64,000 nucleotides of DNA. Source: Methylophilaceae bacterium (GTDB lineage Bacteria; Pseudomonadota; Gammaproteobacteria; Burkholderiales; Methylophilaceae). The translations under genes and the position numbers were made by a program. Shown in pieces: positions 38,711-49,255 of the stretch. The first letter of the stretch is position 1; every line of letters begins with the position of its first letter. Where the stretch lies: contig JAOKBJ010000001.1 of the NCBI GenBank assembly GCA_028244835.1, positions 1 through 64,000 on the forward strand, in the 5' to 3' direction. The notes under the pieces are model-generated. The model ran no database searches. It was not told where the DNA came from and was given only the letters and a program-made list of their open reading frames with translations.

Positions 38711-39272
38711 TATTTTCTAGAAAATTTCTTAATAAGACATGTCCATGTTGACTCAAAATAGATTCAGGGTGAAATTGGACCCCTTCGATAGGCATAGTTT
38801 TGTGCTTAATTCCCATAATTTCATCGTCGTCAGTCCAAGAAGTAATATTAAAACATTCTGGGCAAGAAGCTCTCTCAATAACCAAAGAATGGTATCGAGT
38901 AGCAATAAATGGGCTTTCAATGCCTTTAAATACTCCTTCATTATTATGAAAAATCTCAGATGTTTTTCCATGCATTATAGTTTTTGCATGAATAATTTTT
39001 CCTCCGAATGCCTGTCCAATTGTTTGATGTCCAAGACAGACGCCTAATATTGGAATTTTTCCTTTAAAAAAATCGACTACCTCTAATGAGATACCAGCCT
39101 CTTTTGGAGTACAAGGACCAGGAGAAAGAACTATATAATCAGGATTTAATTTTTTTATTTGGTTTATAGTTATTTGATCATTTCTATGCACAACGACCTC
39201 TTGCCCAAGTTCAGAAAAATACTGTACAAGATTGTAAGTAAAAGAATCATAATTATCTATCATCACTATCAT
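38703..39272 (-). CDS. trpG: Anthranilate synthase glutamine amidotransferase subunit
   Basis: Class I glutamine amidotransferase that feeds ammonia to TrpE. The 189 residues have [27 protein letters not shown], catalytic C79 in LGVCLGHQ, and the His-Glu pair in QFHPES. It could also serve PabB in folate synthesis, since no separate pabA is seen here. It lies 6 bp after trpE and overlaps trpD by 8 nt. Confidence 0.96.
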   Translation of the reverse strand: MIVMIDNYDSFTYNLVQYFSELGQEVVVHRNDQITINQIKKLNPDYIVLSPGPCTPKEAGISLEVVDFFKGKIPILGVCLGHQTIGQAFGGKIIHAKTIMHGKTSEIFHNNEGVFKGIESPFIATRYHSLVIERASCPECFNITSWTDDDEIMGIKHKTMPIEGVQFHPESILSQHGHVLLRNFLENNG

Positions 39273-39278
39273 TTTTTG

Positions 39279-40775
39279 TTACTCGCTTTGGCCAGATTGA
39301 ACTAACTCTGATGCCTTTAAAATTGCTTTTGCTTTATTTTGCGTTTCTACCCACTCATTTTTAGGTATTGAATCAGCTACTATACCTGCCCCTGCTTGAA
39401 CATAAAGTACATTATCTTTAATAACTGCCGTTCTGATTGCAATTGCAACATTCATATCACCATCAAATCCGAGGTAGCCTACAGCTCCTGAATAAACACC
39501 TCTCTTGGTGTCTTCTAATTCATTAATAATCTCCATTGCTCTAACTTTTGGTGCCCCACTAACAGTTCCGGCTGGAAAGGAAGCTTTCAAAACGTCAATT
39601 GCAGATAATTTATTTTTAATGATGCCCTCAACATTAGAGACAATATGCATTACATGCGAGTATTTCTCGATTATCATATTATCTGTAACATTTACAGTGC
39701 CTGTTTTTGCAACTCTTCCAACATCATTTCTACCTAAATCCATTAATTGAACATGCTCCGCAATTTCTTTTGGATCTGCCAATAAATCTTTTTCAAATTG
39801 AATATCTTCAGACTTATCTTTGCCTCTTGGCCTTGTCCCCGCAATTGGTCTCACAGTTACTTTTTCACCCACTAAAGTGACTAAAATTTCAGGGGAAGCT
39901 CCAACTACATAATGATCCCCCATGTGGTAAAAAAACATATAAGGAGATGGGTTTAAGCTCCGCAGAGTCCGATACAAAGATAATGGGTTTGATTCAAAAG
40001 ACTTATTCATTCTCTGAGATAAGACTACTTGCATAATATCGCCATCAAAAATATATTGCTTAGCTTTATCAACTGCAGCCTTGAATTGTTCTTCTCCAAA
40101 TTCTGAAACTACTTCAGATAAGTTTTTATTATCAGAATCAGTACTTTCAAAAGAAGCAAAAGGTGAAGGTCCAGATTGCAATTTACATACTAATGATTGA
40201 AGATTCTTTAAGCCTAATTCATAGGCATCAGGAATCGAAGGGTCAACATAATTAATAATAAATAATGTTCCAGATATATTATCAAATACTACAATCTCAT
40301 CTGAAAGCATTAAAAGAATATCAGGTAAGTCTAATTTATCCTCCACAAAGTTTTTACATAACTTTGGCTCAATATATTTAATAGTTTCATATCCAAAGTA
40401 CCCGGCAAGACCTCCCGAATATCTTGGTAAATCTAAATCAGTAGGGACTTTAAAATTAGCCATAAAATTATCGATAAAATCTAATGGATTTTCATCGTCA
40501 ATTTCTTTTTTTATTTTATCGCCCTCGAGAACCAAAATTCTATTATTATTTATTTGTATTCTCAATTTAGACGGCAAGCCAATTATTGAATATCGTCCGA
40601 ATTTATCTCCCCCCTCAACTGATTCTAATAAATAACTATATGGTTGGTTTGCTAATTTTGCATAAACTGAAAGAGGTGTATCCAAATCTGCAAAGCTTTC
40701 TAAAACTAAAGGTATCCTATTAAATCCTTGTTCTTTATATCTCTCGAATTCTTTTTTTGTTAACGTAGTAAACAT
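39279..40775 (-). CDS. trpE: Anthranilate synthase component I
   Basis: Makes anthranilate from chorismate. The 498 residues contain the tryptophan feedback pocket (YLLESVEGGDKFGRYS), AGYFGYETIKYIEP, and the catalytic half IMQVVLSQRM, IAGTRPRGKD, LMDLGRNDVGRVAKTGTVNV and VSGAPKVRAMEIINELE. It lies 4 bp after gph. I see no leader peptide or attenuator before rpe or trpE. Confidence 0.97.
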   Translation of the reverse strand: MFTTLTKKEFERYKEQGFNRIPLVLESFADLDTPLSVYAKLANQPYSYLLESVEGGDKFGRYSIIGLPSKLRIQINNNRILVLEGDKIKKEIDDENPLDFIDNFMANFKVPTDLDLPRYSGGLAGYFGYETIKYIEPKLCKNFVEDKLDLPDILLMLSDEIVVFDNISGTLFIINYVDPSIPDAYELGLKNLQSLVCKLQSGPSPFASFESTDSDNKNLSEVVSEFGEEQFKAAVDKAKQYIFDGDIMQVVLSQRMNKSFESNPLSLYRTLRSLNPSPYMFFYHMGDHYVVGASPEILVTLVGEKVTVRPIAGTRPRGKDKSEDIQFEKDLLADPKEIAEHVQLMDLGRNDVGRVAKTGTVNVTDNMIIEKYSHVMHIVSNVEGIIKNKLSAIDVLKASFPAGTVSGAPKVRAMEIINELEDTKRGVYSGAVGYLGFDGDMNVAIAIRTAVIKDNVLYVQAGAGIVADSIPKNEWVETQNKAKAILKASELVQSGQSE

Positions 40776-40779
40776 TTTC

Positions 40780-41448
40780 TTAATTTATTATTGTTACCAA
40801 ATCGTTTAAATTTTTTATTGCCAAATCTACTTTATCAGATTCAATTGATTGTCCATATTGATATCCATAAGGTACAGTTACAACATAAGTACCTGCGGAA
40901 AATCCTGCCTCAATATCGTTACATGAATCTCCCACCATTATTGCTTGTTTTGGTTCTACTTCTAACTTTTCACAACTATATTGAAGCTGCATAGGATCTG
41001 GTTTTTTTCTACTAACTGTATCTCCTGATACAACTAAATCTAAATAATAAATTAGTCCTGATTCTTCAAGGATTGCCTGAGTATAAATTTCTGGTTTATT
41101 TGTAACACAAGCTAAGCTTAATTTCTTCTTCTTAAGCTTCATTAATACATCTTCTGCGCCGTCATAGGGCAAACTCTGTGCAGCGTTTAGAATATAATAC
41201 TTATCAAATAATTTTCTAGCTTTTTTAAATAAAACTTCGGGATCTTGTCTAGATGAATATGAAATTGATTTTCTAATTAAATTATCTGCCCCTTTACCAA
41301 TAAAACTTTTGATAATATCGCTTTCTAATTCTTGCAAATCAATATCTTTTAACATCTGATTTGTTGCAAAACTTAACTCTGGTGCAGTATCGAATAATGT
41401 GCCATCTAAATCAAAAAAAACGCTTTTTATATTAGTAAATTTTTTCAA
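40780..41448 (-). CDS. gph: Phosphoglycolate phosphatase (HAD family)
   Basis: Dephosphorylates 2-phosphoglycolate. The 222 residues have HAD motifs I FDLDGTLFDT, II CVTNKP, III KKPDP and IV GDSCNDIEAG. It lies 1 bp after rpe and 4 bp before trpE; rpe-gph-trpE is a classic proteobacterial arrangement, which supports gph over other HAD phosphatases. Confidence 0.92.
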   Translation of the reverse strand: MKKFTNIKSVFFDLDGTLFDTAPELSFATNQMLKDIDLQELESDIIKSFIGKGADNLIRKSISYSSRQDPEVLFKKARKLFDKYYILNAAQSLPYDGAEDVLMKLKKKKLSLACVTNKPEIYTQAILEESGLIYYLDLVVSGDTVSRKKPDPMQLQYSCEKLEVEPKQAIMVGDSCNDIEAGFSAGTYVVTVPYGYQYGQSIESDKVDLAIKNLNDLVTIIN

Positions 41449-41449
41449 A

Positions 41450-42148
41450 TTAAGCTTTCGACAAAGATGATCTTAATGATTTAAGAATAGTGTCATAACG
41501 ATTTGGATCATCATCGTTTGCCGCTTTAAAGATTGCTGAGCCAGCAACAAAAGTGTCTGCCCCCGCTTTAGCAATTTCAGCTATATTATCTGCATTTACT
41601 CCTCCATCAACTTCCAACCATATTTCACGACCAGTTTTTTCAGTGTAATCATCAATTTTTTTTCTAGCCATTCTAAGTTTATTAAGAGTCTCTGGGATGA
41701 ATTTTTGCCCTCCAAAACCTGGGTTTACTGACATTAACAACACCATATCAATTTTATCCATAACATGATCTAAGTATTCTAAAGGCGTAGCTGGATTAAA
41801 TACTAAGCCGGATTTACAACCACTATCCCTTACTAAAGATAAACTTCTATCAATATGATCTGAGCCTTCTGGGTGAAAAGTAATAATATTAGCTCCTGCC
41901 TTAGCAAAATCAGGAATAATCCGATCAACTGGCTTTACCATTAAATGAACGTCAATAATTGCATCAGTAATTGGTCTTATAGCTTCACATACTAATGGGC
42001 CAATAGTCAAATTAGGTACATAATGATTGTCCATTACATCGAAGTGAACTATGTCGGCACCAGATGAAATTACATCATTTATTTCCTGTCCCAATTTTGA
42101 AAAATTAGCTGAGAGAATACTAGGGGCAATTCTAAATGTTTTATTCAT
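41450..42148 (-). CDS. rpe: Ribulose-phosphate 3-epimerase
   Basis: Interconverts ribulose-5-P and xylulose-5-P; if the host is a methylotroph this also serves the ribulose monophosphate cycle. The 232 residues form a TIM barrel with [33 protein letters not shown] (Asp and His catalytic), [19 protein letters not shown] and EVDGGVN. Head of the rpe-gph-trpEGDC-hemB unit, divergent from hemA. Confidence 0.97.
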   Translation of the reverse strand: MNKTFRIAPSILSANFSKLGQEINDVISSGADIVHFDVMDNHYVPNLTIGPLVCEAIRPITDAIIDVHLMVKPVDRIIPDFAKAGANIITFHPEGSDHIDRSLSLVRDSGCKSGLVFNPATPLEYLDHVMDKIDMVLLMSVNPGFGGQKFIPETLNKLRMARKKIDDYTEKTGREIWLEVDGGVNADNIAEIAKAGADTFVAGSAIFKAANDDDPNRYDTILKSLRSSLSKA

Positions 42149-42181
42149 ATACTTTAGATCCTAAAAATGTGTTTATTTATT

Positions 42182-42199
42182 GTAAAATGTATATTTTAC
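42182..42199. promoter_or_regulatory. Inverted repeat between rpe and hemA
   Basis: GTAAAAT-GTAT-ATTTTAC, 7-bp arms, in the 95-bp gap between the divergent genes. The arms resemble -10 elements on each strand, so it may be overlapping promoters or an operator. No protein can be named. Confidence 0.35.
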
Positions 42200-42243
42200 C
42201 CCTTTTTGATTAGATAGAGATAACGTGAGCGAATTAAATTAAA

Positions 42244-43488
42244 ATGGACTTAAATATAATAGGACTAAATCACAAGACAGCTCCATTAAGTCTAAGAGAG
42301 CAATTCGTCTTTCATGCAGATCAAATAAGTCATGCTCTTCTTGATCTTAAGGATAAAAAAGTTAATCAAGTTGCTATTCTTTCAACATGCAATAGAACCG
42401 AAATTTATTTTAATGGGGCAAAAATCCAAATTGTTTACCAGTGGCTTGCAGATTATCATCATATAAAATTACCGAAATTAAAAAAATACTCATATCATTA
42501 TGGTAATAAAGACGCTATAACTCATGCATATCGGGTTGCTTCCGGATTGGATAGTATGTTTTTGGGAGAAACTCAAATTTTGGGGCAAATGAAACAAGCC
42601 GCAAAGATTTCTGAATATACCGGAACGCAGGGAAAATTCTTATCTCATTTCTTTCAAACTGTATTTGGGACAGCGAAAGAAATACGGTCAAGAACAAATA
42701 TTGGTGCAAGTAATACAACCATAGCTTCTTCAATTACTACACTTACAAAAAAAATATTTGGAGAAATACAAAAAACTAAAATTATTTTTATTGGTGCAGG
42801 TGAGATGACAGAATTAATTGCAAAATATTTTAATAGCTATCAGCCAAGAAAGATTACAATTGCAAATAGATCTATCCTGCGCGGTAAAAATTTAGCAAAA
42901 AAAATAGGTGCTGAAACATGCTTGCTTGGAGAAATAAATGATCAAATACATGAATATGATGTTGTAATTAGCTGTACTAGTAGCCAGTTACCGGTTATTG
43001 GTCTTGGAATGATCGAAAGGGCAATACAAATAAGAAAGCATAGACCAATGCTGTTAGTTGACCTTGCAATTCCAAGAGATATTGAACCTGAAGCAGCAAA
43101 ATTAAATGATATTTTTTTGTATACACTTGATGAACTTGCTCAAATTACTCAAGAAGGAATTAATAATAGAACTGGTGCCATTAAGAAGGCAGAAGTGATT
43201 ATTGAAAAAAAAGTTAATAATTTTTATCAAAAAAATAATAAGAAAAAAGCCAGCCCTACAATTATTTCATTAAGAAATCAATTTGAAGAAAGTAGATTAA
43301 AAGAGATTAATAAAGCAAAAAAACAATTTAGAAATGGAAGATCAATTGATGAAATTTTAGAATCTCTTAGTAATAATTTATCGAATAAATTTTTACATCA
43401 CCCAACAAAAGCACTAAACGATTCCGCAGCAAATGAAACAAAAGAAATTTCAAAATTACTTAAAGAAATATATAACCTAAAAGAATAA
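42244..43488 (+). CDS. hemA: Glutamyl-tRNA reductase
   Basis: First committed step of C5-pathway heme synthesis, reducing Glu-tRNA to glutamate-1-semialdehyde with NADPH. The 414 residues include GLNHKTAPLSLREQ, catalytic C49 in STCNRTE, GLDSMFLGETQILGQMKQA, the Rossmann loop FIGAGEMTELIA, and the C-terminal dimerisation helix. It is followed 13 bp later by prfA; hemA-prfA-prmC linkage is widespread. Confidence 0.97.
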   Translation: MDLNIIGLNHKTAPLSLREQFVFHADQISHALLDLKDKKVNQVAILSTCNRTEIYFNGAKIQIVYQWLADYHHIKLPKLKKYSYHYGNKDAITHAYRVASGLDSMFLGETQILGQMKQAAKISEYTGTQGKFLSHFFQTVFGTAKEIRSRTNIGASNTTIASSITTLTKKIFGEIQKTKIIFIGAGEMTELIAKYFNSYQPRKITIANRSILRGKNLAKKIGAETCLLGEINDQIHEYDVVISCTSSQLPVIGLGMIERAIQIRKHRPMLLVDLAIPRDIEPEAAKLNDIFLYTLDELAQITQEGINNRTGAIKKAEVIIEKKVNNFYQKNNKKKASPTIISLRNQFEESRLKEINKAKKQFRNGRSIDEILESLSNNLSNKFLHHPTKALNDSAANETKEISKLLKEIYNLKE

Positions 43489-43501
43489 AGACTAAAGACT
43501 A

Positions 43502-44581
43502 ATGAAAATATCAATGCAAAATAAGCTAGGCGCCTTATCTAAAAGAATCGAAGATCTAAACGATGAACTCAGCAAAGAGAATGCTACAAAGGATATGGAA
43601 AGATATAAAAAAATATCTAAAGAGCACTCAGATATATTGCCAATTGTCGAAATTTATAAAAACTATTTAAGATTTGATAAGGATATTTCAGATGCTAAAG
43701 AAATGCTGAATGATTCTGAGATGAAAAATTTTGCGCAAACAGAAATTGATAATGGAAAAGTAGAATTAAAAAAAATTGAACAAGAATTACAAAAATTATT
43801 ATTACCAAAAGATCTTAATGATGACAAAAATATTTTTCTTGAAATAAGGGCAGGTGCAGGAGGAGACGAGTCAGCTTTATTTGTTGGGGATATTTTTAGA
43901 ATGTACTCCCGATTTGTAGAAAGAATGCGCTGGCAATTAGAAATAATTTCTAGCAATGAATCAGAGGTAGGGGGTTATAAAGAAGTCATAGCGAAAGTTA
44001 ATGGGGTAGGGGCCTTTTCAAAACTTAAATTCGAATCAGGTGGGCACCGGGTTCAAAGAGTTCCTGATACAGAAACACAAGGAAGAATTCATACTTCGGC
44101 ATGTACAGTCGCAGTTTTACCAGAAGCGGATGAAATTATTGATGTAGATATTAATCCGGCTGATATAAGAATTGATACTTATCGAGCTTCAGGCGCAGGT
44201 GGTCAACATATTAATAAGACTGATTCAGCAGTTAGGATTACTCATTTACCATCAGGTATTGTTGTTGAGTGTCAAGATGATAGGTCACAGCACAGAAATA
44301 AAGCTCAAGCAATGAGTGTCTTAGCAGCAAAAATTAAAGCCGGACAAATACAGGAACAAGAATCAAAAATTGCCTCTGAAAGAAAAAGTTTAATTGGCAG
44401 TGGTGATAGGAGTGAAAGGATAAGAACCTATAATTTTCCTCAGGGTAGAATTACAGATCATCGAATAAATTTAACTTTGTATAAAATTGATTTGATAATG
44501 GATGGGGATTTGAATGCACTAATCGAGGCCCTCAACTCAGAACACCAAGCAGACTTATTAGCTCAACTTGATGAAGATTAA
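43502..44581 (+). CDS. prfA: Peptide chain release factor 1
   Basis: Terminates translation at UAA and UAG. The 359 residues carry the catalytic GGQ at 233-235 ([16 protein letters not shown]) and the codon-reading segment [15 protein letters not shown], where the P-x-T tripeptide is PDT rather than PAT as in E. coli. The GGQ glutamine is the target of PrmC, encoded next. A downstream ATG four codons in is an alternative start. Confidence 0.96.
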   Translation: MKISMQNKLGALSKRIEDLNDELSKENATKDMERYKKISKEHSDILPIVEIYKNYLRFDKDISDAKEMLNDSEMKNFAQTEIDNGKVELKKIEQELQKLLLPKDLNDDKNIFLEIRAGAGGDESALFVGDIFRMYSRFVERMRWQLEIISSNESEVGGYKEVIAKVNGVGAFSKLKFESGGHRVQRVPDTETQGRIHTSACTVAVLPEADEIIDVDINPADIRIDTYRASGAGGQHINKTDSAVRITHLPSGIVVECQDDRSQHRNKAQAMSVLAAKIKAGQIQEQESKIASERKSLIGSGDRSERIRTYNFPQGRITDHRINLTLYKIDLIMDGDLNALIEALNSEHQADLLAQLDED

Positions 44582-44622
44582 GTAAACATATAATAAATTT
44601 ATTCCCTACCCCTTATGAGCCT

Positions 44623-45474
44623 ATGATTATTCAAGAGCTAAATCTAAACATTCGTAAATTATTATCTCAGAATCTTGGGCTCAATCTCCGAGAAGCAGAA
44701 ATTGAATCAAGATTCATTCTCGAACATGCTCTGAAAGTGAATCACCACTATTTAATAAGAAACTCTGACCAACTTGTTGAAGCAAATAAGCTTAAACAAG
44801 TAATGAAGTGTGTTTCAGATAGGTTGTCTCATAAACCTCTTGCATATATTTTTAAAGAATGGAAATTTTACGACATGAAATTTTATATAAATTCAAATGT
44901 CCTCATTCCTAGACAAGATACTGAGCTATTAGTTGATTTAATTATTAAGGAATATGATAAGCAAAAAAAGATTGATATTCTTGATTTAGGAACTGGATCA
45001 GGAGCAATTGGAATTGTGCTTGGAAATAAATTTAAAAATGCCAATATTCTACTTAGCGATATTTCGTTCAATGCTATTGATATTGCAAAAAAGAATATTT
45101 TGCGTCACAAACTTAAAAATATATCAATTATTCAAAGTGATTGGTTTACCAATATCCCCAAAAAAAAATTTGAAGTCATTGTAAGCAACCCCCCCTATAT
45201 CAATAAATCTGACCCTCATCTACAAAATAAAGGCCTCCTTTATGAACCAAAAGATGCCTTGGTTTCAGAAAAAGAGGGGTATGCAGATATTTTAGAAATC
45301 ATAAAGCTTAGTCCAAGATTTTTAAAGCCATATGGGACTTTATATATTGAACATGGTTATAATCAACATGAAAAGATTCATCAATTATTTCTAGAACATA
45401 ATTTTATAAAAATTGAACAAAATGAAGACTTAAATGGCATTATTAGAACTACATCTGGAAAAATTAATATTTAA
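44623..45474 (+). CDS. prmC: Release factor glutamine methyltransferase
   Basis: Methylates the GGQ glutamine of release factors. The 283 residues include the SAM loop DLGTGSGAIGI and the NPPY motif at 189-192 (SNPPYINKSDPHL) that holds the target amide, plus N-terminal helices and YIFKEWKFYDMKF. It sits 41 bp after prfA, its substrate gene. Confidence 0.95.
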   Translation: MIIQELNLNIRKLLSQNLGLNLREAEIESRFILEHALKVNHHYLIRNSDQLVEANKLKQVMKCVSDRLSHKPLAYIFKEWKFYDMKFYINSNVLIPRQDTELLVDLIIKEYDKQKKIDILDLGTGSGAIGIVLGNKFKNANILLSDISFNAIDIAKKNILRHKLKNISIIQSDWFTNIPKKKFEVIVSNPPYINKSDPHLQNKGLLYEPKDALVSEKEGYADILEIIKLSPRFLKPYGTLYIEHGYNQHEKIHQLFLEHNFIKIEQNEDLNGIIRTTSGKINI

Positions 45475-45508
45475 TGTTTTAATTAACACTCGATAGTATA
45501 ATTCATCA

Positions 45509-46633
45509 ATGACTTCAAAGAAAAATATTGGTATTGTTAAATCAAAAATCTTTAAATCCTTAATTCCTTTAAGGCTTCAAAGTGGGAAAATATTAAAAGA
45601 ATATAATTTAATGTATGAAACATATGGAACACTTAACAGCAAAAAAGATAATGCTGTTCTAGTCTGCCATGCCCTTTCTGGAAATCATCATTTAGCTGGC
45701 AGGTACTCATTAAAAGATAAATATCCTGGATGGTGGGATAACCTTATTGGACCTAATAAACCTTTAGATACAAATAAATTCTTCGTAATTGGGGTTAATA
45801 ATTTAGGAGGTAGTGATGGTAGTTCAGGGCCAAAATCTATCAACAAGCAAACAAAAAAACCATGGGGAGCTAGTTTTCCAATTGCAACAGTTGAGGATTG
45901 GGTAAATTCTCATGAAGCTTTAATAACATCATTGAACATTTCAAAGCTAGCAGGAGTGATTGGGGGAAGCCTTGGGGGGATGCAAGCAATTCAGTGGGCT
46001 ATAAAATTTCCTGAAAGAATAGAACATGCCATTGTTATAGCTGCAGCACCCAATCTTACTGCACAAAATATTGCCTTTAATGAGGTTGCAAGGCAATCCA
46101 TTATTACAGATCCTGACTTTAATAAAGGTAATTATTACAAAAAGAACGCACGGCCAAGAAGAGGTCTAAGAATAGCAAGAATGCTTGGACATATAACCTA
46201 TTTATCGGACGATGTAATGGGATCAAAATTTGGCAGGAAATTGAAAAATAAAAATTATCATTATAATTTTAATACAGAATTCGAAATTGAATCTTACCTA
46301 AACTATCAAGGTGATAAATTTGCAAAAGAATTTGATGCAAATACCTATATTAGAATGACAAAAGCTTTAGATTATTATGATCCTGCAAATGGAATCAATC
46401 GAAATCTTAGTAAAGTTTTCAAAAATATTAAATCAAAATTTCTAGTAATTTCTTTCACTAGTGATTGGCGTTTTTCACCGAATAGATCTAAGGAAATTGT
46501 TAAGGCACTTTTAGATAACAATATTGATGTCAAATATGCAGAAATTACAGCGGCTAGTGGGCATGATGCTTTTTTGATGGAAGAGCCTAGGTATCATGCA
46601 ATTTTACACTCTTACTTTAATCAAATGTTATGA
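45509..46633 (+). CDS. metX: Homoserine O-acyltransferase (MetX family)
   Basis: Activates homoserine for methionine synthesis. The 374-residue alpha/beta hydrolase has nucleophile S154 in [13 protein letters not shown], preceded by [11 protein letters not shown] and [11 protein letters not shown], and catalytic Asp and His in FTSDWRFSP and SGHDAFL. Betaproteobacterial MetX may use succinyl-CoA rather than acetyl-CoA; the donor cannot be settled by eye. A TATAAT at 45497-45502 ends only 6 nt before the ATG and there is no Shine-Dalgarno. It overlaps metW by 4 nt. Confidence 0.94.
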   Translation: MTSKKNIGIVKSKIFKSLIPLRLQSGKILKEYNLMYETYGTLNSKKDNAVLVCHALSGNHHLAGRYSLKDKYPGWWDNLIGPNKPLDTNKFFVIGVNNLGGSDGSSGPKSINKQTKKPWGASFPIATVEDWVNSHEALITSLNISKLAGVIGGSLGGMQAIQWAIKFPERIEHAIVIAAAPNLTAQNIAFNEVARQSIITDPDFNKGNYYKKNARPRRGLRIARMLGHITYLSDDVMGSKFGRKLKNKNYHYNFNTEFEIESYLNYQGDKFAKEFDANTYIRMTKALDYYDPANGINRNLSKVFKNIKSKFLVISFTSDWRFSPNRSKEIVKALLDNNIDVKYAEITAASGHDAFLMEEPRYHAILHSYFNQML

Positions 46634-47229
46634 AGCTAAATAAGAATAATTATAGATATGACTTCCCAATTATAGCTAATTGGGTTAATTCAAACTCAAA
46701 AGTTCTTGATCTGGGCTGTGGAGATGGGGAGCTATTAAATTATCTTAAAAAAGAAAGGAACATAACAGGATATGGGATTGAGAAAGATAATGATGGATGG
46801 TTAAAATCACTCAAAAAAGGAATCAATGTTCTTCAAGTAGATATAGAAGCTGGATTGCCAGAATTTGAGGATGATGCATTCGATGTTGTGATCCTATCCA
46901 AAACAATTCAATCTATGCATAATACTGAAGAAATTCTTGATGAAATGCTGCGTGTTGGAAAACAAGTGATTGTGACATTTCCAAATTTTGGATATTGGAA
47001 GGATAGAATTCAATCAATCCAAGGAACGATGCCTAAATCAAAAGAATTACCTTATTCATGGTTCAACACTCCGAATGTTCACCTTTGTACAATTAAAGAT
47101 TTTGATGACTTATGTAAATCAAAAAAATATAAAATTATTAATCGATTAGTTCTTACAGATAATAAATCAGTAAGTTTTTTCCCTAATTTATTTGGTGCAC
47201 TTGCCCTATATAATTTGGTAAATCGTTAA
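46630..47229 (+). CDS. metW: Methionine biosynthesis protein MetW
   Basis: 199 residues, SAM-dependent methyltransferase fold with motif [16 protein letters not shown], then [22 protein letters not shown], and the MetW-typical [12 protein letters not shown] and [19 protein letters not shown]. It is nearly always linked to metX and is needed for MetX activity in some proteobacteria. Starts inside metX (ATGA). Confidence 0.94.
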   Translation: MKLNKNNYRYDFPIIANWVNSNSKVLDLGCGDGELLNYLKKERNITGYGIEKDNDGWLKSLKKGINVLQVDIEAGLPEFEDDAFDVVILSKTIQSMHNTEEILDEMLRVGKQVIVTFPNFGYWKDRIQSIQGTMPKSKELPYSWFNTPNVHLCTIKDFDDLCKSKKYKIINRLVLTDNKSVSFFPNLFGALALYNLVNR

Positions 47230-47236
47230 CTCAAAA

Positions 47237-48469
47237 ATGTCAGACTCATCAATAATTTGGCGTGATTTATTCACAAAAAAGATGCTTATCTGTGTCTTCA
47301 TCGGCTTTACCTCTGGTCTACCCTTTTTTATAATAATCAGTCTTCTGCCAGCTTGGTTAATGAATAGTGGCTTAGAACTAAAGGCTATAGCTCTTTTTTC
47401 ATTTATTCAGCTACCTTATGTATTGAAATTTCTTTGGGCTCCACTATTTGATGGTTATTCATTTTCAATGGGGCGAAGAAGAGGTTGGTTAATTATTTTT
47501 CAAGTATTACTTATAGCTTCAATTAGTATGGCAGGATTACTAGATCCAAAATCACAAATCATGACAGTCGCAATAATATCAATAGCTATTGCCTTTTTTA
47601 GTGCTAGTCAAGATGCAGTGATTGATGCCTATCGTCGGGAATTACTCTTAGACAATGAGCTTGGCTTAGGAACTGCCATCCATGTTAATGGCTATAGAAT
47701 TGCAGGTTTAATTCCTGGCTCTCTAGCCCTTATTTTGGCTGACATCTTCGCTTGGGATCTTGTATTTTTTATTACTGGCTTATTTATGATTCCAGGAATT
47801 ATATTAACAATTTTAATAAAAGAACCTTTATTAAAAGTAATGCCGCCTAAAACAATCAAGGAAGCAGTAATCGAGCCATTTATAGAATTTATAAATCGTA
47901 AAGGAATAAAAGAGGCAATCTTAATTTTACTATTTATTTTTCTTTATAAGATTGGAGATAGTATGGCAACCGCACTTGCTACCCCATTCTATATGGATCT
48001 TGGTTTTTCAATGACCGAAATTGGAGTGATTGCTAAAACTGTCGGGCTTTGGGCAAGTATTATTGGTGGAATTCTAGGTGGTATTTTGATGATTAAAATT
48101 GGAATTAATCGTGCACTATGGATTTTTGGATTTATGCAGATGTTTGCTACATTAAGCTTTGCTTGGCTTGCAATATCCGGATATAGCCCTTTAATACTTG
48201 GAATTACGGTTGGCTTAGAATTCTTTGCTGCAGGACTTGGGACTACAGCATTTCTTGCTTACATTGCAAAAACTACGAATCCTAAATTTACTGCGACTCA
48301 ATTTGCATTATTTACAGGTCTTTCAGCAGTTCCCCGAACTATTACTAATGCTTCAACAGGGTATTTAGTAGAATTTTTTGGGTGGCATAACTTTTTTATA
48401 TTTTGTTCTTTTATTGCAATTCCAGGAATTATTCTTCTTATTAAAATTGCTCCCTGGAATAAATCTTAA
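47237..48469 (+). CDS. ampG: AmpG-like muropeptide permease (MFS)
   Basis: Imports anhydro-muropeptides for cell-wall recycling. The 410 residues have about twelve hydrophobic helices and the AmpG signatures GFTSGLPFFIIISLLPAWL, LPYVLKFLWAPLFD, GRRRGWL and ASQDAVIDAYRRELL. metX-metW-ampG order is common in betaproteobacteria. It lies 7 bp after metW; its stop overlaps the xthA stop by 4 bp on the palindrome TTAA. Confidence 0.88.
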   Translation: MSDSSIIWRDLFTKKMLICVFIGFTSGLPFFIIISLLPAWLMNSGLELKAIALFSFIQLPYVLKFLWAPLFDGYSFSMGRRRGWLIIFQVLLIASISMAGLLDPKSQIMTVAIISIAIAFFSASQDAVIDAYRRELLLDNELGLGTAIHVNGYRIAGLIPGSLALILADIFAWDLVFFITGLFMIPGIILTILIKEPLLKVMPPKTIKEAVIEPFIEFINRKGIKEAILILLFIFLYKIGDSMATALATPFYMDLGFSMTEIGVIAKTVGLWASIIGGILGGILMIKIGINRALWIFGFMQMFATLSFAWLAISGYSPLILGITVGLEFFAAGLGTTAFLAYIAKTTNPKFTATQFALFTGLSAVPRTITNASTGYLVEFFGWHNFFIFCSFIAIPGIILLIKIAPWNKS

Positions 48470-49239
48470 TCAGAATAATTAATTATCAGTGGGGCATGAT
48501 CACTAAATCTTTGTGTTTTTAATATCGTTGCTTTTTTTGCTTTGTTTGCTAATTCAAAATTAGCAATTTGATAATCAATTCTCCACCCTACATTATTCGC
48601 CCAAGCCTGCCCTCTATTACTCCACCAGGTGTAACCATCTTCCCCTTTGTCAGCATAAAGATTACGGTATACATCCACCCAACCTACGTTTGAAAACAAA
48701 TGAGAAAGCCACGCCCTTTCTTCTGGTAAAAATCCAGAATTTTTCTTATTACCTTTAAAATTCTTTAAGTCTATTTCGTGATGAGCAATATTAAAATCTC
48801 CACAGACAACGATACTTTTGCTTACTTTTATTTTCTTTTTTAATATCCCCAACATCCTATCTAAGACTTTATATTTGAATAATTGTCTTTCTTCGCCGCT
48901 AGAACCAGATGGTAGATATACTGAAATAATAACGATCTTATCTAAATCAATCTCAATATATCGACCTTCGTCATCTATCTCTGGAATGCCAATTTTATTA
49001 ATAACTTTGTTAGGTTTTTCTTTAGAATATATACCTACTCCACTATAACCTTTTTTATTCGCGTAGCTAAAATTACCAAAATAGCCTTTTGGAGACTTCA
49101 TTTGGTCATCTAAATCTACCTCATGTGCCTTTAATTCTTGAAGGCAGACGAAGTCTGCTTTTTGACGTGGGAGCCAATCAAAAAAACCTTTTCTTGAGGC
49201 TGAGCGAATTCCATTTAAATTTAGGGTTATAATCTTCAT
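48466..49239 (-). CDS. xthA: Exodeoxyribonuclease III / AP endonuclease
   Basis: Cuts abasic sites during base excision repair. The 257 residues carry the exonuclease-endonuclease-phosphatase motifs LNLNGIRSA, LQELKAHE (metal Glu), VYLPSG, GDFNIAHHEIDLKN, and the terminal SDHAPLI with catalytic His. Divergent from pyrE with only 16 bp between the start codons, so the two promoters must lie inside each other's genes or overlap. Confidence 0.94.
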   Translation of the reverse strand: MKIITLNLNGIRSASRKGFFDWLPRQKADFVCLQELKAHEVDLDDQMKSPKGYFGNFSYANKKGYSGVGIYSKEKPNKVINKIGIPEIDDEGRYIEIDLDKIVIISVYLPSGSSGEERQLFKYKVLDRMLGILKKKIKVSKSIVVCGDFNIAHHEIDLKNFKGNKKNSGFLPEERAWLSHLFSNVGWVDVYRNLYADKGEDGYTWWSNRGQAWANNVGWRIDYQIANFELANKAKKATILKTQRFSDHAPLIINYSD

Positions 49240-49255
49240 AAAATACTTATTTTAT

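Noticed and set aside
43502-44581. Variant release factor with changed stop-codon reading, from PDT in place of PAT
   Set aside because: The middle residue of this tripeptide varies in RF1 family members, and genes here use TAG, TAA and TGA stops normally.
45475-45508. SAM riboswitch before metX
   Set aside because: The gap is only 34 bp, far too short for a known SAM riboswitch.
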